A DNA stretch of 46,679 nt from a virus. Position 1 is the first letter of the stretch. Each line of letters opens with the position of its first letter. Location: positions 1 through 46,679 of IMG/VR virus record IMGVR_UViG_3300015261_000155. One strand, written 5' to 3'. This document shows positions 1 through 6,987 of this stretch, in pieces. The position numbers and the translations under genes were made by a program. Under the pieces are notes generated by a model, which had not been told where the DNA came from, made no database searches, and saw only the letters and a program-made list of their open reading frames with translations.

Positions 1-1134
1 TCAAACGGCTACGACCGTCCAGTCTTTTCCGCGGTCATCATGGTACCTTGCCGTCTGTTGTGGTGATTTGTGACCGAGTAATTTTTGTGTATCGATCCCC
101 TGGACCTCATACAGTCTTTCTGACAGCGAACGTTGTTCGTGGAATGTTGGTGCCTTACCCTCAGGCCATGAAAGCCCTGAGCGATTTCTGGCTTTTTTGA
201 ACGTGGTTGTTATCGAACTGGCTGAAACTTTATCGCCCCTCGTTGCCTGCGATGTGCTGTGCCGGAAATGCACCAAATATTTGCTGACCACGGCATCACG
301 GCATTTAGCCACAACCTCACGCAGGGAAATATTCAGCGCCTCACAACGAAGTGATAGCGGCAGCGCCACTTTGGCGCCAGTCTTTTCTTGCTCGACGTGG
401 AGCATGTCATCCCAAATGTCGGTGAACTTCATTCGGGAAATATCCCCGATTCGCTGACCGGTGACCACGGCCAGCAGCATCGCGCACTGAAGATATGGCG
501 GGTGGCGTTCGGCCGCGGCGTAAATTGCTTTCCACTCCTCGAGGGAAAGTCGTTCTCGTATTACCCGATTGCGTGGCTGACGTGTGGCCTGCGCCGGGTT
601 GTAGCCAGGAGGAACATGCCCGGCATGCTGAGCTTCCTTGAAGACGTCGATCAATGTAGTCCGGACTACCTGCGCCATGCGGTTGTAGCCCTGGGCCTTT
701 ACCATGTCCACGACTTCCGCTATTTCCAGCGTTGTAATGTCTTTCAGATACATCATCCCGGAGTGCTGGCGAAGCAGTTCAACGGGTTTTTTCTTCTGTT
801 TCACTGAGTTGAGTTTAATATCCCCTGTTTCAAGTCGCTCCTGTTGGATGGCAAGGTAGCGATCAAGCCACGTAGTAACGGTGATAAACTCCCTAGACTC
901 GCGCATGCGGGCGATTTTTTCGTTTACGCTCAGGATCTGCCGAGTGCGCTGCTCCGCTATGATCGAGTTAGCCTCGGAAGCTACTTGACGCGCTTCTGCT
1001 TCATCAGTTCCAAGACTATGGAAGCGCCCTGAGATCGGATGTTTGTATTGCCAATAAACCTTTTCTGTACGCTTATCAAGTTTGCAGTAAAGGTTTGGAA
1101 TAGAAATGTTATGAGTTCTTGGTCTAGCAGCCAT
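1..1134 (-). CDS. int: Tyrosine recombinase integrase, lambda Int type
   Basis: Catalyses site-specific recombination between phage and host attachment sites. The protein is 377 residues from the ATG at 1134; a TTG two codons upstream is possible but less likely. Counted from that TTG, the catalytic set is R230 (in TGQR), K253 (in QEKTGAK), H334 and R337 (in TFHEQRSLS), H357 (in LLGHKS) and the nucleophile Y366 (in ARYHDDRG). The context of each motif closely follows lambda Int. The N-terminal ~65 residues correspond to the arm-site-binding domain, and ~90-190 to the core-binding domain. Its 5' end overlaps xis by 11 bp, as in lambda, which suggests coupled translation. The stop codon is at the window edge, so the attachment site is expected just to the left. 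Family assignment is very secure; the integration site is not visible. Confidence 0.97.
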   Translation of the reverse strand: MAARPRTHNISIPNLYCKLDKRTEKVYWQYKHPISGRFHSLGTDEAEARQVASEANSIIAEQRTRQILSVNEKIARMRESREFITVTTWLDRYLAIQQERLETGDIKLNSVKQKKKPVELLRQHSGMMYLKDITTLEIAEVVDMVKAQGYNRMAQVVRTTLIDVFKEAQHAGHVPPGYNPAQATRQPRNRVIRERLSLEEWKAIYAAAERHPPYLQCAMLLAVVTGQRIGDISRMKFTDIWDDMLHVEQEKTGAKVALPLSLRCEALNISLREVVAKCRDAVVSKYLVHFRHSTSQATRGDKVSASSITTTFKKARNRSGLSWPEGKAPTFHEQRSLSERLYEVQGIDTQKLLGHKSPQQTARYHDDRGKDWTVVAV

Positions 1135-1360
1135 CTGCAATAATCCGTCGTAGTTTAGGACTGGCCCTTACAGGTAATTTAGGCTCTGCAAGGATTCCAA
1201 CGAAGCGTGCCGAGCGGTCAACCATCCAGCATCTTCCAACTTTAATAGCTGGAGGAGCCATCATCTTTCCTTTGGCATATTTTTTAAGCACACGTTCGCT
1301 TGGAGCTTGCTCGCCGAATTCCTCTCTTGCCCAATCCATTAAGGGGATCATTCGTGACAT
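1124..1360 (-). CDS. xis: Excisionase (DUF1233-type Xis)
   Basis: Small DNA-bending recombination directionality factor expected to steer Int toward excision. It is 78 residues with an N-terminal winged-helix region (MDWAREEFGEQAPSERVLKKY), a basic turn (KGKMMAPPAIKVGRCW) and a short C-terminal tail. The pattern matches the putative excisionase family seen next to integrases in lambdoid phages. I chose the ATG at 1360 because GGAG sits 8 nt upstream; a GTG at 1372 would add four residues but would use that same sequence as coding. It overlaps int, consistent with one leftward transcript. Function is inferred from the family and from position. Confidence 0.85.
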   Translation of the reverse strand: MSRMIPLMDWAREEFGEQAPSERVLKKYAKGKMMAPPAIKVGRCWMVDRSARFVGILAEPKLPVRASPKLRRIIADGC

Positions 1361-1510
1361 TATTTTCTCCACTCAGCCCGGCTGCACCCGGGCGTTTCAC
1401 CTTCTTCTCTGGCGGCAGGATTTACCGCTGCCGTATCGTGCGACATCAATCGGTCGAATTCGTGGCCAGTGGCTACCAACTTACCAACTATGCGTTGCTT
1501 TGAAATTCCC

Positions 1511-1714
1511 TCATGCTATTCCGTCTTCGATGGGTTTAATGCTGGCAAGCTTAAGACGTCGTGACGTAAGCGGCGCGCCGCAACGTCGGCCATCTTCTTT
1601 GCGATACGTTTCATTACGTCCCACGCACCACGTAGTCGCTGTTTCACGGAGCTTCACCGTTTTTTCACCATCTTTGGTGATGATGATTCCGGTATGGGTT
1701 TTAACTTTGCTCAT
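1511..1714 (-). CDS. Small conserved phage early protein, unknown function
   Basis: Encodes 67 residues, basic, beginning MSKVKTHTGIIITKDGEK. A GAGGAG ribosome site lies about 9 nt before the ATG. The sequence mixes short beta-type stretches (GIIITKDGEKTVKL) with a basic C-terminal part containing SRRLKLASIK. I see no catalytic motif and no membrane segment. It lies in the leftward early operon between the CPS-53-like genes and xis, where lambdoid phages keep small host-takeover proteins. I do not recognise the family with certainty. The 150 bp between it and xis carries no supported gene. Confidence 0.6.
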   Translation of the reverse strand: MSKVKTHTGIIITKDGEKTVKLRETATTWCVGRNETYRKEDGRRCGAPLTSRRLKLASIKPIEDGIA

Positions 1715-1769
1715 TCTGCGTGCTCCTCAATCATTAACAGTAAAGAGGCTGTATTGACCAGATACAGCT

Positions 1770-2294
1770 TTATGGTTGTATTTGACATACCGATTCATCC
1801 TCGATATTCAATTTGATGCTTGGCAACAGTGTGTAATCGCAATAGCACTCAATATGGCTTGCGCATCTGTCCTCGCTTGTTACTGGCCTTTCATCAACTT
1901 TTTCGGCATGCTGCATAATTGCGCCCCAGCACACGCTATCAACTTCGTCACTCCAGCCATCACAGGCTGACTCGCGGAAGTATTCGATAGCGTCCTGGGC
2001 CTCTTTCTGTGCTCGCTCTGCCGTGTCGTGGTTGGTAAAGCCACCATCAGTGTCATACGCGAAATACCCAATTGGTTTCGCGGAGAGCGTTATCGCCTCA
2101 AGCGCGGCGATGCGCTTCGCTGTAGTGTCCAGCGCCGCCATGGCACCTATGTGCGCCAAATTTAGCGCCTCCAACCGAGATGCCATTTCCCGTACCAGTT
2201 CAGAATAAACGCCGGTCTGCTTGATGCTGGTGGAGTAGCTGTGTGCCGTTCTGACCAGCTCAATGATGGTCATTTTTGCCAGTTGCTCTTTCAT
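1770..2294 (-). CDS. Ea22-like early protein, unknown function
   Basis: Encodes 174 residues. The N-terminal ~75 residues are helical and probably coiled (IELVRTAHSYSTSIKQ, MASRLEALNLAHIGAM, AKRIAALEAI). The C-terminal part has the segment YFRESACDGWSDEVDSVCWG, a pattern I associate with Ea22/Ead-type early proteins of lambdoid phages, whose function is not established. The start ATG overlaps the yfdR stop (ATGA), so it is translationally coupled to yfdR and belongs to the same leftward operon. In E. coli CPS-53 the corresponding slot is yfdS, but I cannot show homology to it. Coding status is strong; function is unknown. Confidence 0.7.
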   Translation of the reverse strand: MKEQLAKMTIIELVRTAHSYSTSIKQTGVYSELVREMASRLEALNLAHIGAMAALDTTAKRIAALEAITLSAKPIGYFAYDTDGGFTNHDTAERAQKEAQDAIEYFRESACDGWSDEVDSVCWGAIMQHAEKVDERPVTSEDRCASHIECYCDYTLLPSIKLNIEDESVCQIQP

Positions 2295-2821
2295 TGGCGC
2301 GCCTCGCTCAGTTCATTGAAGCGGTCCATGAACAGACCATAGGCCTGGCCTGGGCGCAGTGGTACAACCTGAATCAGATCAGACGCGGGAACGCCCTCAA
2401 GGATCAGACACTGCGTACCATCATCAATCTCCAGATCGCGGCGTTCGGTCGCCAGCATGATGAGATCTGCATATTTGACCAGGTCGGACTGATGCAGGGG
2501 CAACCCGAACTTAGAGCGGATCAGGTCATCCACTTGTGTTTCGATGCGGCGATAGTCCGGCAGCAGTCTTTTCAGGGGCGCAGGGATGTCCTGGCAGTAC
2601 GCTTCAGCGGCGTCATGCATCAGTGCTTCAAAGGCGTATTCCGCCGGGACGATCTGGCTGCACAGAACGGAGTGCTGCGCCACGCTGTAAAACTCCGGCA
2701 GGTGACCGGCAAAGCGGCAAATATTGGACAGGGCAGTGGCGATGTCCTCAATATCAACATCGTCTTTTTGCGCGTTCAGGTAATCAAAATGCTTACCGCT
2801 CAAGGTTTGAATAAAGGACAT
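2291..2821 (-). CDS. yfdR: HD-domain phosphohydrolase, YfdR
   Basis: Predicted metal-dependent HD-family phosphohydrolase of 176 residues, probably acting on nucleotides like the related YfbR-type 5'-nucleotidases. The metal-binding pattern is visible as an early H (in SVAQHSVLCSQ), the doublet HD (in FEALMHDAAEAY), and later D residues (in YADLIMLATERRDL). The sequence SFIQTLSGKHFDYLNAQKDD and PAPLKRLLPDYRRIE follow E. coli YfdR closely as I remember it. A GGAG ribosome site precedes the ATG at 2821. Gene order yfdP-yfdQ-yfdR matches CPS-53. E. coli YfdR has been linked to DnaA and replication control; whether that applies here is inference. Confidence 0.9.
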   Translation of the reverse strand: MSFIQTLSGKHFDYLNAQKDDVDIEDIATALSNICRFAGHLPEFYSVAQHSVLCSQIVPAEYAFEALMHDAAEAYCQDIPAPLKRLLPDYRRIETQVDDLIRSKFGLPLHQSDLVKYADLIMLATERRDLEIDDGTQCLILEGVPASDLIQVVPLRPGQAYGLFMDRFNELSEARQ

Positions 2822-2952
2822 CGTTAATTCTCCGTGTTATTTCGCGCTGCACCGCGTCGAATTTTGGTTACAGGAATCCCTCGCCCATCGGCGATAATTA
2901 ATAAGGATCCGCTTCCATAAATGCCCCCTGAGGGGGCATTTGCAGCAGCAGA

Positions 2953-3777
2953 CTAAGCGGTGAACGCGCCGATAAAAGTTTCTACCTGGCTGTCTTTGAA
3001 TTTTTCGACCAGTAGATCGCGGAATTCCACAGCCATATCTTCCTGCTGGGCTTCCAGCTGGACGATGCGCAGCACCAGCGTCGGGCGATCGCCGCCAATG
3101 ATACTCAGACGCAACTTAAACGGGCGCTCATTCAGGCCTTCAAATGGCACGCACTTAAATTCGAAAGCCACCGGCATAATGTCCTGCGTTCTGGCTTCAA
3201 CTGATTCCATCAAAGAGCGCTTACCACTGAAGTCTTGATCTTCAAAGTCTGCTTTTTGGATCGATTCGATGGAGATCTTGCGGATTGCAGCAGCCGATCG
3301 CTTGGCATCGAGCACTGCACCTTCAGCATCAAAGCCGAGCAGATTTTCCGCCCAGTCTTCCAGCCATTCCGCCAGCTCTATTTGAGTATGGCGTTCGCCG
3401 TTAATGGAGAGCAGCGAAGAGTACGGTGCTGTCTTTTTCAGAGCGAGCAGGGCGGTGTTGTCGGCATGGCCGGGATTCACCAGAGTGCCCAGGTTGAAGA
3501 CGGAAACTGCGCGCATCTCATCTGCATTGATGAAGCAACGTGTGCCTTCTTCGGCGTAGCCGGTGGAATAGCGGGAAAAATCTTCGATACTGGCTGTCTG
3601 CATCTTCCCGCGAAAACGGAAGCGCTCTAACGACAGACGCTCCAGGCTTTCAATACTTGCGCCAGCCGGGATCACAGCTGCCGGACAGTCCACTGAAGAC
3701 AGTTTTTCTTCCAGGAACTGGGAAAGGACAAGGTTTTGCACTTTTTCGATAGCGCCTGAGTCTAAAGAGTAGGACAT
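2953..3777 (-). CDS. yfdQ: YfdQ, DUF2303 family protein
   Basis: Encodes 274 residues of the DUF2303/YfdQ family, common in enterobacterial prophages, with no established biochemical role. Regions of note are [20 protein letters not shown] near the N-terminus, a central acidic segment around [15 protein letters not shown], and a C-terminal beta-rich part ([25 protein letters not shown]). AAGGAAA lies just before the ATG at 3777. It lies between yfdP and yfdR in the same orientation, as in E. coli CPS-53. Its neighbours suggest a role in early recombination or host takeover, but nothing in the sequence shows an activity. Confidence 0.88.
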   Translation of the reverse strand: MSYSLDSGAIEKVQNLVLSQFLEEKLSSVDCPAAVIPAGASIESLERLSLERFRFRGKMQTASIEDFSRYSTGYAEEGTRCFINADEMRAVSVFNLGTLVNPGHADNTALLALKKTAPYSSLLSINGERHTQIELAEWLEDWAENLLGFDAEGAVLDAKRSAAAIRKISIESIQKADFEDQDFSGKRSLMESVEARTQDIMPVAFEFKCVPFEGLNERPFKLRLSIIGGDRPTLVLRIVQLEAQQEDMAVEFRDLLVEKFKDSQVETFIGAFTA

Positions 3778-3809
3778 GTGATTTCCTTAAATGGGGTTAA
3801 CGGTAGGGC

Positions 3810-4181
3810 TTACTGTTGAGCGCGGAGCTTCGCGTTAGGATCACCGGCCAGGGTAAAGAGCTGTCCCTGGTCTTCCTGCAAAATAGAAAGCTTGCCGCCG
3901 CGGTTCACATACATCGGCGTTTCGGTAGTGTCCTCCTCGGACGATTTACCGCGTGGGGTAGGGCGTACATAAGCCAGCTTGTGCTTGATCATCACGCGCT
4001 TCTCTTCGACAGAGTTGCTCATGCGGTCCAGCTCAAAGGTCAAAGTTACTTTCCCCTTCTGGCCGTTGTTCAGCACGCCAAAGGCAACCTCACTCAGCGC
4101 CACGGCGATCTTGTTCTGGAACACGCCGCCGTCCAGTTCGCCCATAAACTCAGGCACATCGGTCAAACGTTCATTACTCAT
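3810..4181 (-). CDS. yfdP: YfdP-like early protein
   Basis: Encodes 123 residues beginning MSNERLTDVPEFMGELDGG. The reading frame stays open upstream to 4361, but AGAGGG lies directly before the ATG at 4181 and the upstream part reads like noncoding leader. The protein has a helical N-terminal segment (QNKIAVALSEVAFGVLNNGQKG) and a basic middle (VRPTPRGKSSEEDTTETP). The neighbourhood yfdP-yfdQ-yfdR and the sequence pattern support YfdP; function is unknown. It is the first gene after the long P_L leader and its terminator, so its expression should depend on readthrough. Confidence 0.78.
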   Translation of the reverse strand: MSNERLTDVPEFMGELDGGVFQNKIAVALSEVAFGVLNNGQKGKVTLTFELDRMSNSVEEKRVMIKHKLAYVRPTPRGKSSEEDTTETPMYVNRGGKLSILQEDQGQLFTLAGDPNAKLRAQQ

Positions 4182-4340
4182 CGGGTATACCCTCTGAAAG
4201 TAGGCTGCTGACACAGCCGGGTTAGTTTCTCCACACAACACAGAAGAGCACCTGCACAATATCTCGACTGCAATCGCCTTATGTACCCGGGTGGATTGGG
4301 TTATGAGCCCGTCGCCCGGTGATGCTCTTGTGTGTTGGGT

Positions 4341-4386
4341 AAAAAAGTGCGGCGCCCTCACGGGAAAATAAGATCAGACGCCGCCA
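4341..4386 (-). terminator. Intrinsic terminator in the P_L leader
   Basis: Read on the minus strand, GCGGCG (4385 side) pairs with CGCCGC, enclosing a smaller CCC/GGG hairpin, and is followed by CTTTTTT. It stands between the promoter at 4646-4674 and yfdP, so leftward early transcription must pass it. This is the position of a lambda t_L1-like control point. Confidence 0.6.
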
Positions 4387-4419
4387 AGCAACTACCACGT
4401 TTTATTTTTTTGGATCACA

Positions 4420-4565
4420 GGGAGTTTCGGGCGGGGTGCCGATGACTAGTCGGCAACCCTACGGTATTCCGTAGCTGGTGCCCGTGGGTTGGACGGGACC
4501 GTGTTCACCAGGTGAGCGCTTTGATTTGGTAGTCACTCCAAACCGCAACCCCTCCCGAAACTTCC
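4420..4565 (-). ncRNA. Highly folded P_L leader RNA element
   Basis: A long-range inverted repeat (4424-4437 with 4548-4561, 13 of 14 pairs, extendable to about 18 bp with two mismatches) encloses several local hairpins: GCCGA/TCGGC at 4438-4454, CTACGG/CCGTAG at 4459-4474, and GGT-CCCGT/ACGGG-ACC at 4477-4500. TCACC/GGTGA lies at 4505-4515. It is transcribed in the inferred P_L leader, before an intrinsic terminator and yfdP. No N-like gene is visible, so a cis-acting antitermination RNA of the HK022 put kind is a reasonable hypothesis. A separate processed RNA is the alternative. Confidence 0.5.
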
Positions 4566-4591
4566 TGCTTGCGGTTCATCCGGTCATTCAT
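4505..4591 (-). CDS. Possible 28-residue leader ORF
   Basis: An ATG-started ORF (MNDRMNRKQEVSGG... ending IKALTW) lies inside the P_L leader and overlaps the folded RNA element. The upstream GGTGG is a weak ribosome site. If translated, ribosomes would disturb the long-range stem, so it could act as a leader peptide. It may equally be chance. Confidence 0.2.
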   Translation of the reverse strand: MNDRMNRKQEVSGGVAVWSDYQIKALTW

Positions 4592-4645
4592 ACGCCACCG
4601 GCGGCTACTTCGTGGGCGTCCTGCCTGTTCGCTTTAGGTGATACA

Positions 4646-4674
4646 ACTATGTACCAATAGTTCACTTGTGTAAA
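4646..4674 (-). promoter_or_regulatory. Leftward early promoter P_L
   Basis: Minus-strand -35 TTTACA (4669-4674), 17-bp spacer and -10 CATAGT (4646-4651), giving a start near 4639. It is overlapped by two repressor-operator matches and reads toward yfdP, xis and int. Confidence 0.65.
4650..4664. promoter_or_regulatory. Left operator 1
   Basis: TGTACCAATAGTTCA matches the 15-bp right operators (consensus TGNACY-N3-AGTTCA). It lies in the spacer and -10 of P_L. Confidence 0.65.
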
Positions 4675-4688
4675 GTACCAAAAGTACA
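4674..4688. promoter_or_regulatory. Left operator 2
   Basis: AGTACCAAAAGTACA matches left operator 1 at 12 of 15 positions. Its start is exactly 24 bp from that of operator 1, the same spacing as between two of the right operators. It abuts the -35 of P_L. Confidence 0.5.
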
Positions 4689-4828
4689 ATCATTTCTTGT
4701 GGGAAGTATAATGCGATGTTTTGAAAGGTTTTTTTAAGAAAATTCGATTATTCTGGGATGAGTTGCTTGATTGAGATAGGCTAAAAAAAGAACTGAGGTT
4801 ATGAAAGATTCTACTTCTTAAATTATAT

Positions 4829-5236
4829 TTAATGCAGTGGAAGTAATTTCAGCAGCTTAATAGCTGTTTCTAGCGCAGGCTTTGTATCACCGATACTGAT
4901 AAGGCCATACTCCCCAAAGCTAGATTTCATTCCTGTAAAGGAAGTTGCATACGCATACTGCTCATAATGGTCTAACAAAGCTTGGCTTCTTTTCTCATCC
5001 ATAAGGTCACATACGAGTAGTATTTGCTCTCTTTGGATTTTTGTATTGTAAAAATCCTTGTTTTTTATAGAGTCAATTTGCTTGATAATTTCAAGCCTTA
5101 TAGGCAATACGATTGAGTTATACTCTTTCCTTTTTTCTCCCTTAATGGCTACACGATAACTAATCAAGCCGCTTGCAGGAACTGCAACGATTGATATTAT
5201 TATTGCAATAGTTGATACGATTTCACTGTATGTCAT
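4829..5236 (-). CDS. Membrane-anchored protein at the rex position, unknown function
   Basis: Encodes 135 residues. One N-terminal transmembrane segment (about residues 6-28, IVSTIAIIISIVAVPASGLI) is followed by a basic stretch (AIKGEKRKEY) and a mainly helical soluble part containing LEIIKQIDSIKNKDFYNTK and MDEKRSQALLDHYEQY. The gene is A/T-rich compared with flanking phage genes. It lies between the left operators and cI, on the same strand as cI, which is where lambda carries rexA and rexB. It could therefore be expressed in the lysogen from the repressor promoter and act in superinfection exclusion. That role is inferred only from position, topology and base composition; I do not recognise the family. 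Confidence 0.65.
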   Translation of the reverse strand: MTYSEIVSTIAIIISIVAVPASGLISYRVAIKGEKRKEYNSIVLPIRLEIIKQIDSIKNKDFYNTKIQREQILLVCDLMDEKRSQALLDHYEQYAYATSFTGMKSSFGEYGLISIGDTKPALETAIKLLKLLPLH

Positions 5237-5248
5237 GGAGTATTCTTT

Positions 5249-5347
5249 ATGTCCACATCAGATTTTCTTGCAACACTAGCTTTAGCCATCTCGCTGACCA
5301 ATATAGGTTTTGTTCTCTATGGGCTTTGGATAACCAGGAAATGGTAA
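5249..5347 (+). CDS. Small single-span membrane protein, 32 residues
   Basis: ATG-started ORF MSTSDFLATLALAISLTNIG... ending GLWITRKW. It has one hydrophobic span (about residues 6-27) and a positively charged C-terminus. GGAG at 5237-5240 lies 8 nt before the ATG. The start is only 12 bp from that of the divergent 135-residue membrane protein, so the two ribosome-binding regions overlap back to back. It points toward the 3' end of cI and would be antisense to any cI transcript that continues leftward. The architecture resembles small hydrophobic toxins or modulators, but I recognise no family. Confidence 0.4.
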   Translation: MSTSDFLATLALAISLTNIGFVLYGLWITRKW

Positions 5348-5374
5348 TTCAGAGCAAGTCATTGAGATAAAAGG

Positions 5375-6124
5375 CTACAGCTTGTTATACTTAATTGATT
5401 CATGTATCAAAGCCTTACCCATGACATAAAGTTGATCTTGGTTTTTTTCTTCTATGTACCAAGTCTCATAAGCTGGGTTATCAGAAAGGACCGCTAGGCG
5501 ATCTCCTTGCATCTGAAGGCGCTTCACATAAAATGTTCTGCCAAATACAAATGAGTAAATCCCATCGGTATTAAAATGGCGAACTGAAATATCCACAAAT
5601 AACCGATCTCCGGAAACCAAAGTAGGTGACATACTATCACCGTTAACTGTCATTACTTTTACAGTGTCTTGAGAGCGATTACCGAATAACTCTTTTCCAT
5701 GGCCTACAGTAAACTCTATAGCGTAGAGAACGTCGACATGCTCAGAAAGCATATAAGCGCCTGGTCCCGCGCTAACTGTAAGATCCAAGACATCAACGCG
5801 ATAAATATCATTATGTTTACTGCGGTCGGTGTCGATACCATCCTCGCTCGATTCGCCAAGCAGGTATGATCCTGACGTACCAATTATTGTCGCCAAATCC
5901 TGTAGCCTCCCGCGTCGAGGTATTGATTCCCCGTTGAACCACTTGCTTACAGCCTTTGGCGTGAGCTTCATCCTTTTTGCGATGACAGCTTGGCGCCCGG
6001 GCATCAATAAACCAGCTTTATCACAGGCCAGCGCTAGCCTACGGGAAAACTCTTTTCGCGCTTTATCTTCCTGAACCATAAGTTCAATCATAGATGGACT
6101 TGCGTGTACTATCAGTTCCGACAT
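5375..6124 (-). CDS. cI: CI-like repressor, S24/LexA-type
   Basis: Maintains lysogeny by repressing the early promoters. The 249-residue form has an N-terminal helix-turn-helix (about 42-88, including RMKLTPKAVSKWFNGES) and a C-terminal S24 peptidase-like domain. The autocleavage signals are visible: A119-G120 in TVSAGPGAY, S164 in NGDSMSPTL, and K201 in FYVKRLQ. It should therefore be RecA-inducible. The start is uncertain: ATGs at 6124, 6091 and 6079 are all possible and none has a strong ribosome site. I chose 6124, which would place two of the three right operators inside the coding sequence; the shorter starts would reduce this. It is divergent from cro. Confidence 0.92.
   Translation of the reverse strand: MSELIVHASPSMIELMVQEDKARKEFSRRLALACDKAGLLMPGRQAVIAKRMKLTPKAVSKWFNGESIPRRGRLQDLATIIGTSGSYLLGESSEDGIDTDRSKHNDIYRVDVLDLTVSAGPGAYMLSEHVDVLYAIEFTVGHGKELFGNRSQDTVKVMTVNGDSMSPTLVSGDRLFVDISVRHFNTDGIYSFVFGRTFYVKRLQMQGDRLAVLSDNPAYETWYIEEKNQDQLYVMGKALIHESIKYNKL
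6072..6086. promoter_or_regulatory. Right operator, distal
   Basis: TGAACCATAAGTTCA has perfect TGAAC/GTTCA half-sites and fits the operator consensus. It lies within the repressor reading frame unless the shorter starts of cI are used. Confidence 0.5.
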
Positions 6125-6127
6125 AAT
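6100..6127 (+). promoter_or_regulatory. Rightward early promoter P_R
   Basis: -35 TTGCGT (6100-6105), 16-bp spacer, -10 CATAAT (6122-6127). The predicted start near 6134 gives cro a leader of about 25 nt. Operators fill the spacer and the start region. Confidence 0.6.
6105..6119. promoter_or_regulatory. Right operator, middle
   Basis: TGTACTATCAGTTCC matches the operator at 6129 at 12 of 15 positions and lies between the -35 and -10 of P_R. Confidence 0.6.
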
Positions 6128-6128
6128 A

Positions 6129-6143
6129 TGTACTTTAAGTTCA
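6129..6143. promoter_or_regulatory. Right operator, cro-proximal
   Basis: TGTACTTTAAGTTCA is an imperfect palindrome with 6 of 7 pairs matching. It lies just after the -10 of P_R, and its start is 24 bp from that of the middle operator. Confidence 0.65.
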
Positions 6144-6158
6144 CAACATGAGGTGCAT

Positions 6159-6416
6159 ATGCAAGAAGAAAAAACTCCAACTCTTTCTGAGGCCATAAAA
6201 GCTATTGGGGTAATGACCATCGCAAATGCCTGCGGATGTAGCTCAAGGGCAATTTATAAATGGATGGAAAAAGGCTCCCTTCCTCGCACTGATTTCACTG
6301 GAGAAACCGAATATGCCGAACGCATCGCAAACGCCTCCAGCGGTTTATATACCGCCGAAATGATTAAACAGATCAGTCGGCCTCAGAAGATTAACGAAAC
6401 GGCATCACAACAGTAA
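6159..6416 (+). CDS. cro: Cro-like regulator
   Basis: Encodes 85 residues with a YdaS/Cro-type helix-turn-helix: LSEAIKAIGVMTIANACGCS then SRAIYKWMEKGSLP. It should bind the same operators as the repressor and push toward lytic growth. GAGG at 6150-6153 sets the start at the ATG 6159 rather than the GTG two codons before. It is the first gene from P_R, with a leader of about 25 nt. It is divergent from cI and followed after 22 bp by the CII-like gene. Confidence 0.85.
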   Translation: MQEEKTPTLSEAIKAIGVMTIANACGCSSRAIYKWMEKGSLPRTDFTGETEYAERIANASSGLYTAEMIKQISRPQKINETASQQ

Positions 6417-6438
6417 CCACCGATTCAAGGAGTTAACC

Positions 6439-6984
6439 GTGGGTAATGAGTCCTGGAAAATAGAGAAGCAACCAGCATGGCTGGTGGCAGCCATCAAAAA
6501 AACCATTTCCAGTTTGCCGGGTGGCTACACCGAAGCAGCTGAATGGCTGGGCGTTACTGAAGACGCGCTGTTTAACCGCCTGCGCACTGGTGGCGATCAG
6601 ATTTTCCCGATGGGCTGGGCAATGGTTCTCCAGCAGGCCAGCGGCACAAAGCATATTGCCGACGCGGTTTCACGCCAGTCCAACAGCGTAAATGTTCCGC
6701 TGGTGGATATTGAAGACGTGGATAACGCCGACATCAATCAGCGCCTCATGGAAACCTTTGAATGGATCAGCGAGCACTCGCGCTTCGTTCGACAGGCTAC
6801 TGCCGACGGAATTATTGACCAGGCAGAACGGGCACAAATCGAAGAGAACAGCTATCAGGTGATGGCTAAGTGGCAGGAGCATTTAACGCTGCTTTATCGC
6901 GTTTTTTGTGCGCCAGAAAAGAGTGACGCCCGCGAGTGTGCAGCTCCGGGCGCCGTGGCGTTTCGTAAACGTGTGGAGAACTAA
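6439..6984 (+). CDS. CII-like regulator, YmfL/CP76 family
   Basis: Encodes 181 residues related to YmfL of the e14 prophage and to the phage regulatory CII (CP76) family. Characteristic segments are ISSLPGGYTEAAEWLGVTED, GDQIFPMGWAMVLQQ and VPLVDIEDVDNADINQRLME. The N-terminal part carries a helix-turn-helix, so this is probably a transcription activator for lysogeny genes. The start is a GTG with AAGGAG six nt upstream, a clear case of a non-ATG start. It occupies the cII position, directly after cro. Confidence 0.82.
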   Translation: MGNESWKIEKQPAWLVAAIKKTISSLPGGYTEAAEWLGVTEDALFNRLRTGGDQIFPMGWAMVLQQASGTKHIADAVSRQSNSVNVPLVDIEDVDNADINQRLMETFEWISEHSRFVRQATADGIIDQAERAQIEENSYQVMAKWQEHLTLLYRVFCAPEKSDARECAAPGAVAFRKRVEN

Positions 6985-6987
6985 CGC

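Noticed and set aside
4182-4361. 60-residue N-terminal extension of YfdP
   Set aside because: AGAGGG directly before the ATG at 4181 sets the start; the extension overlaps the leader and terminator and has an irregular composition.
4478-4660. Plus-strand 60-residue ORF in the P_L leader
   Set aside because: Lies antisense to the structured leader, has no ribosome site and no recognisable protein pattern.
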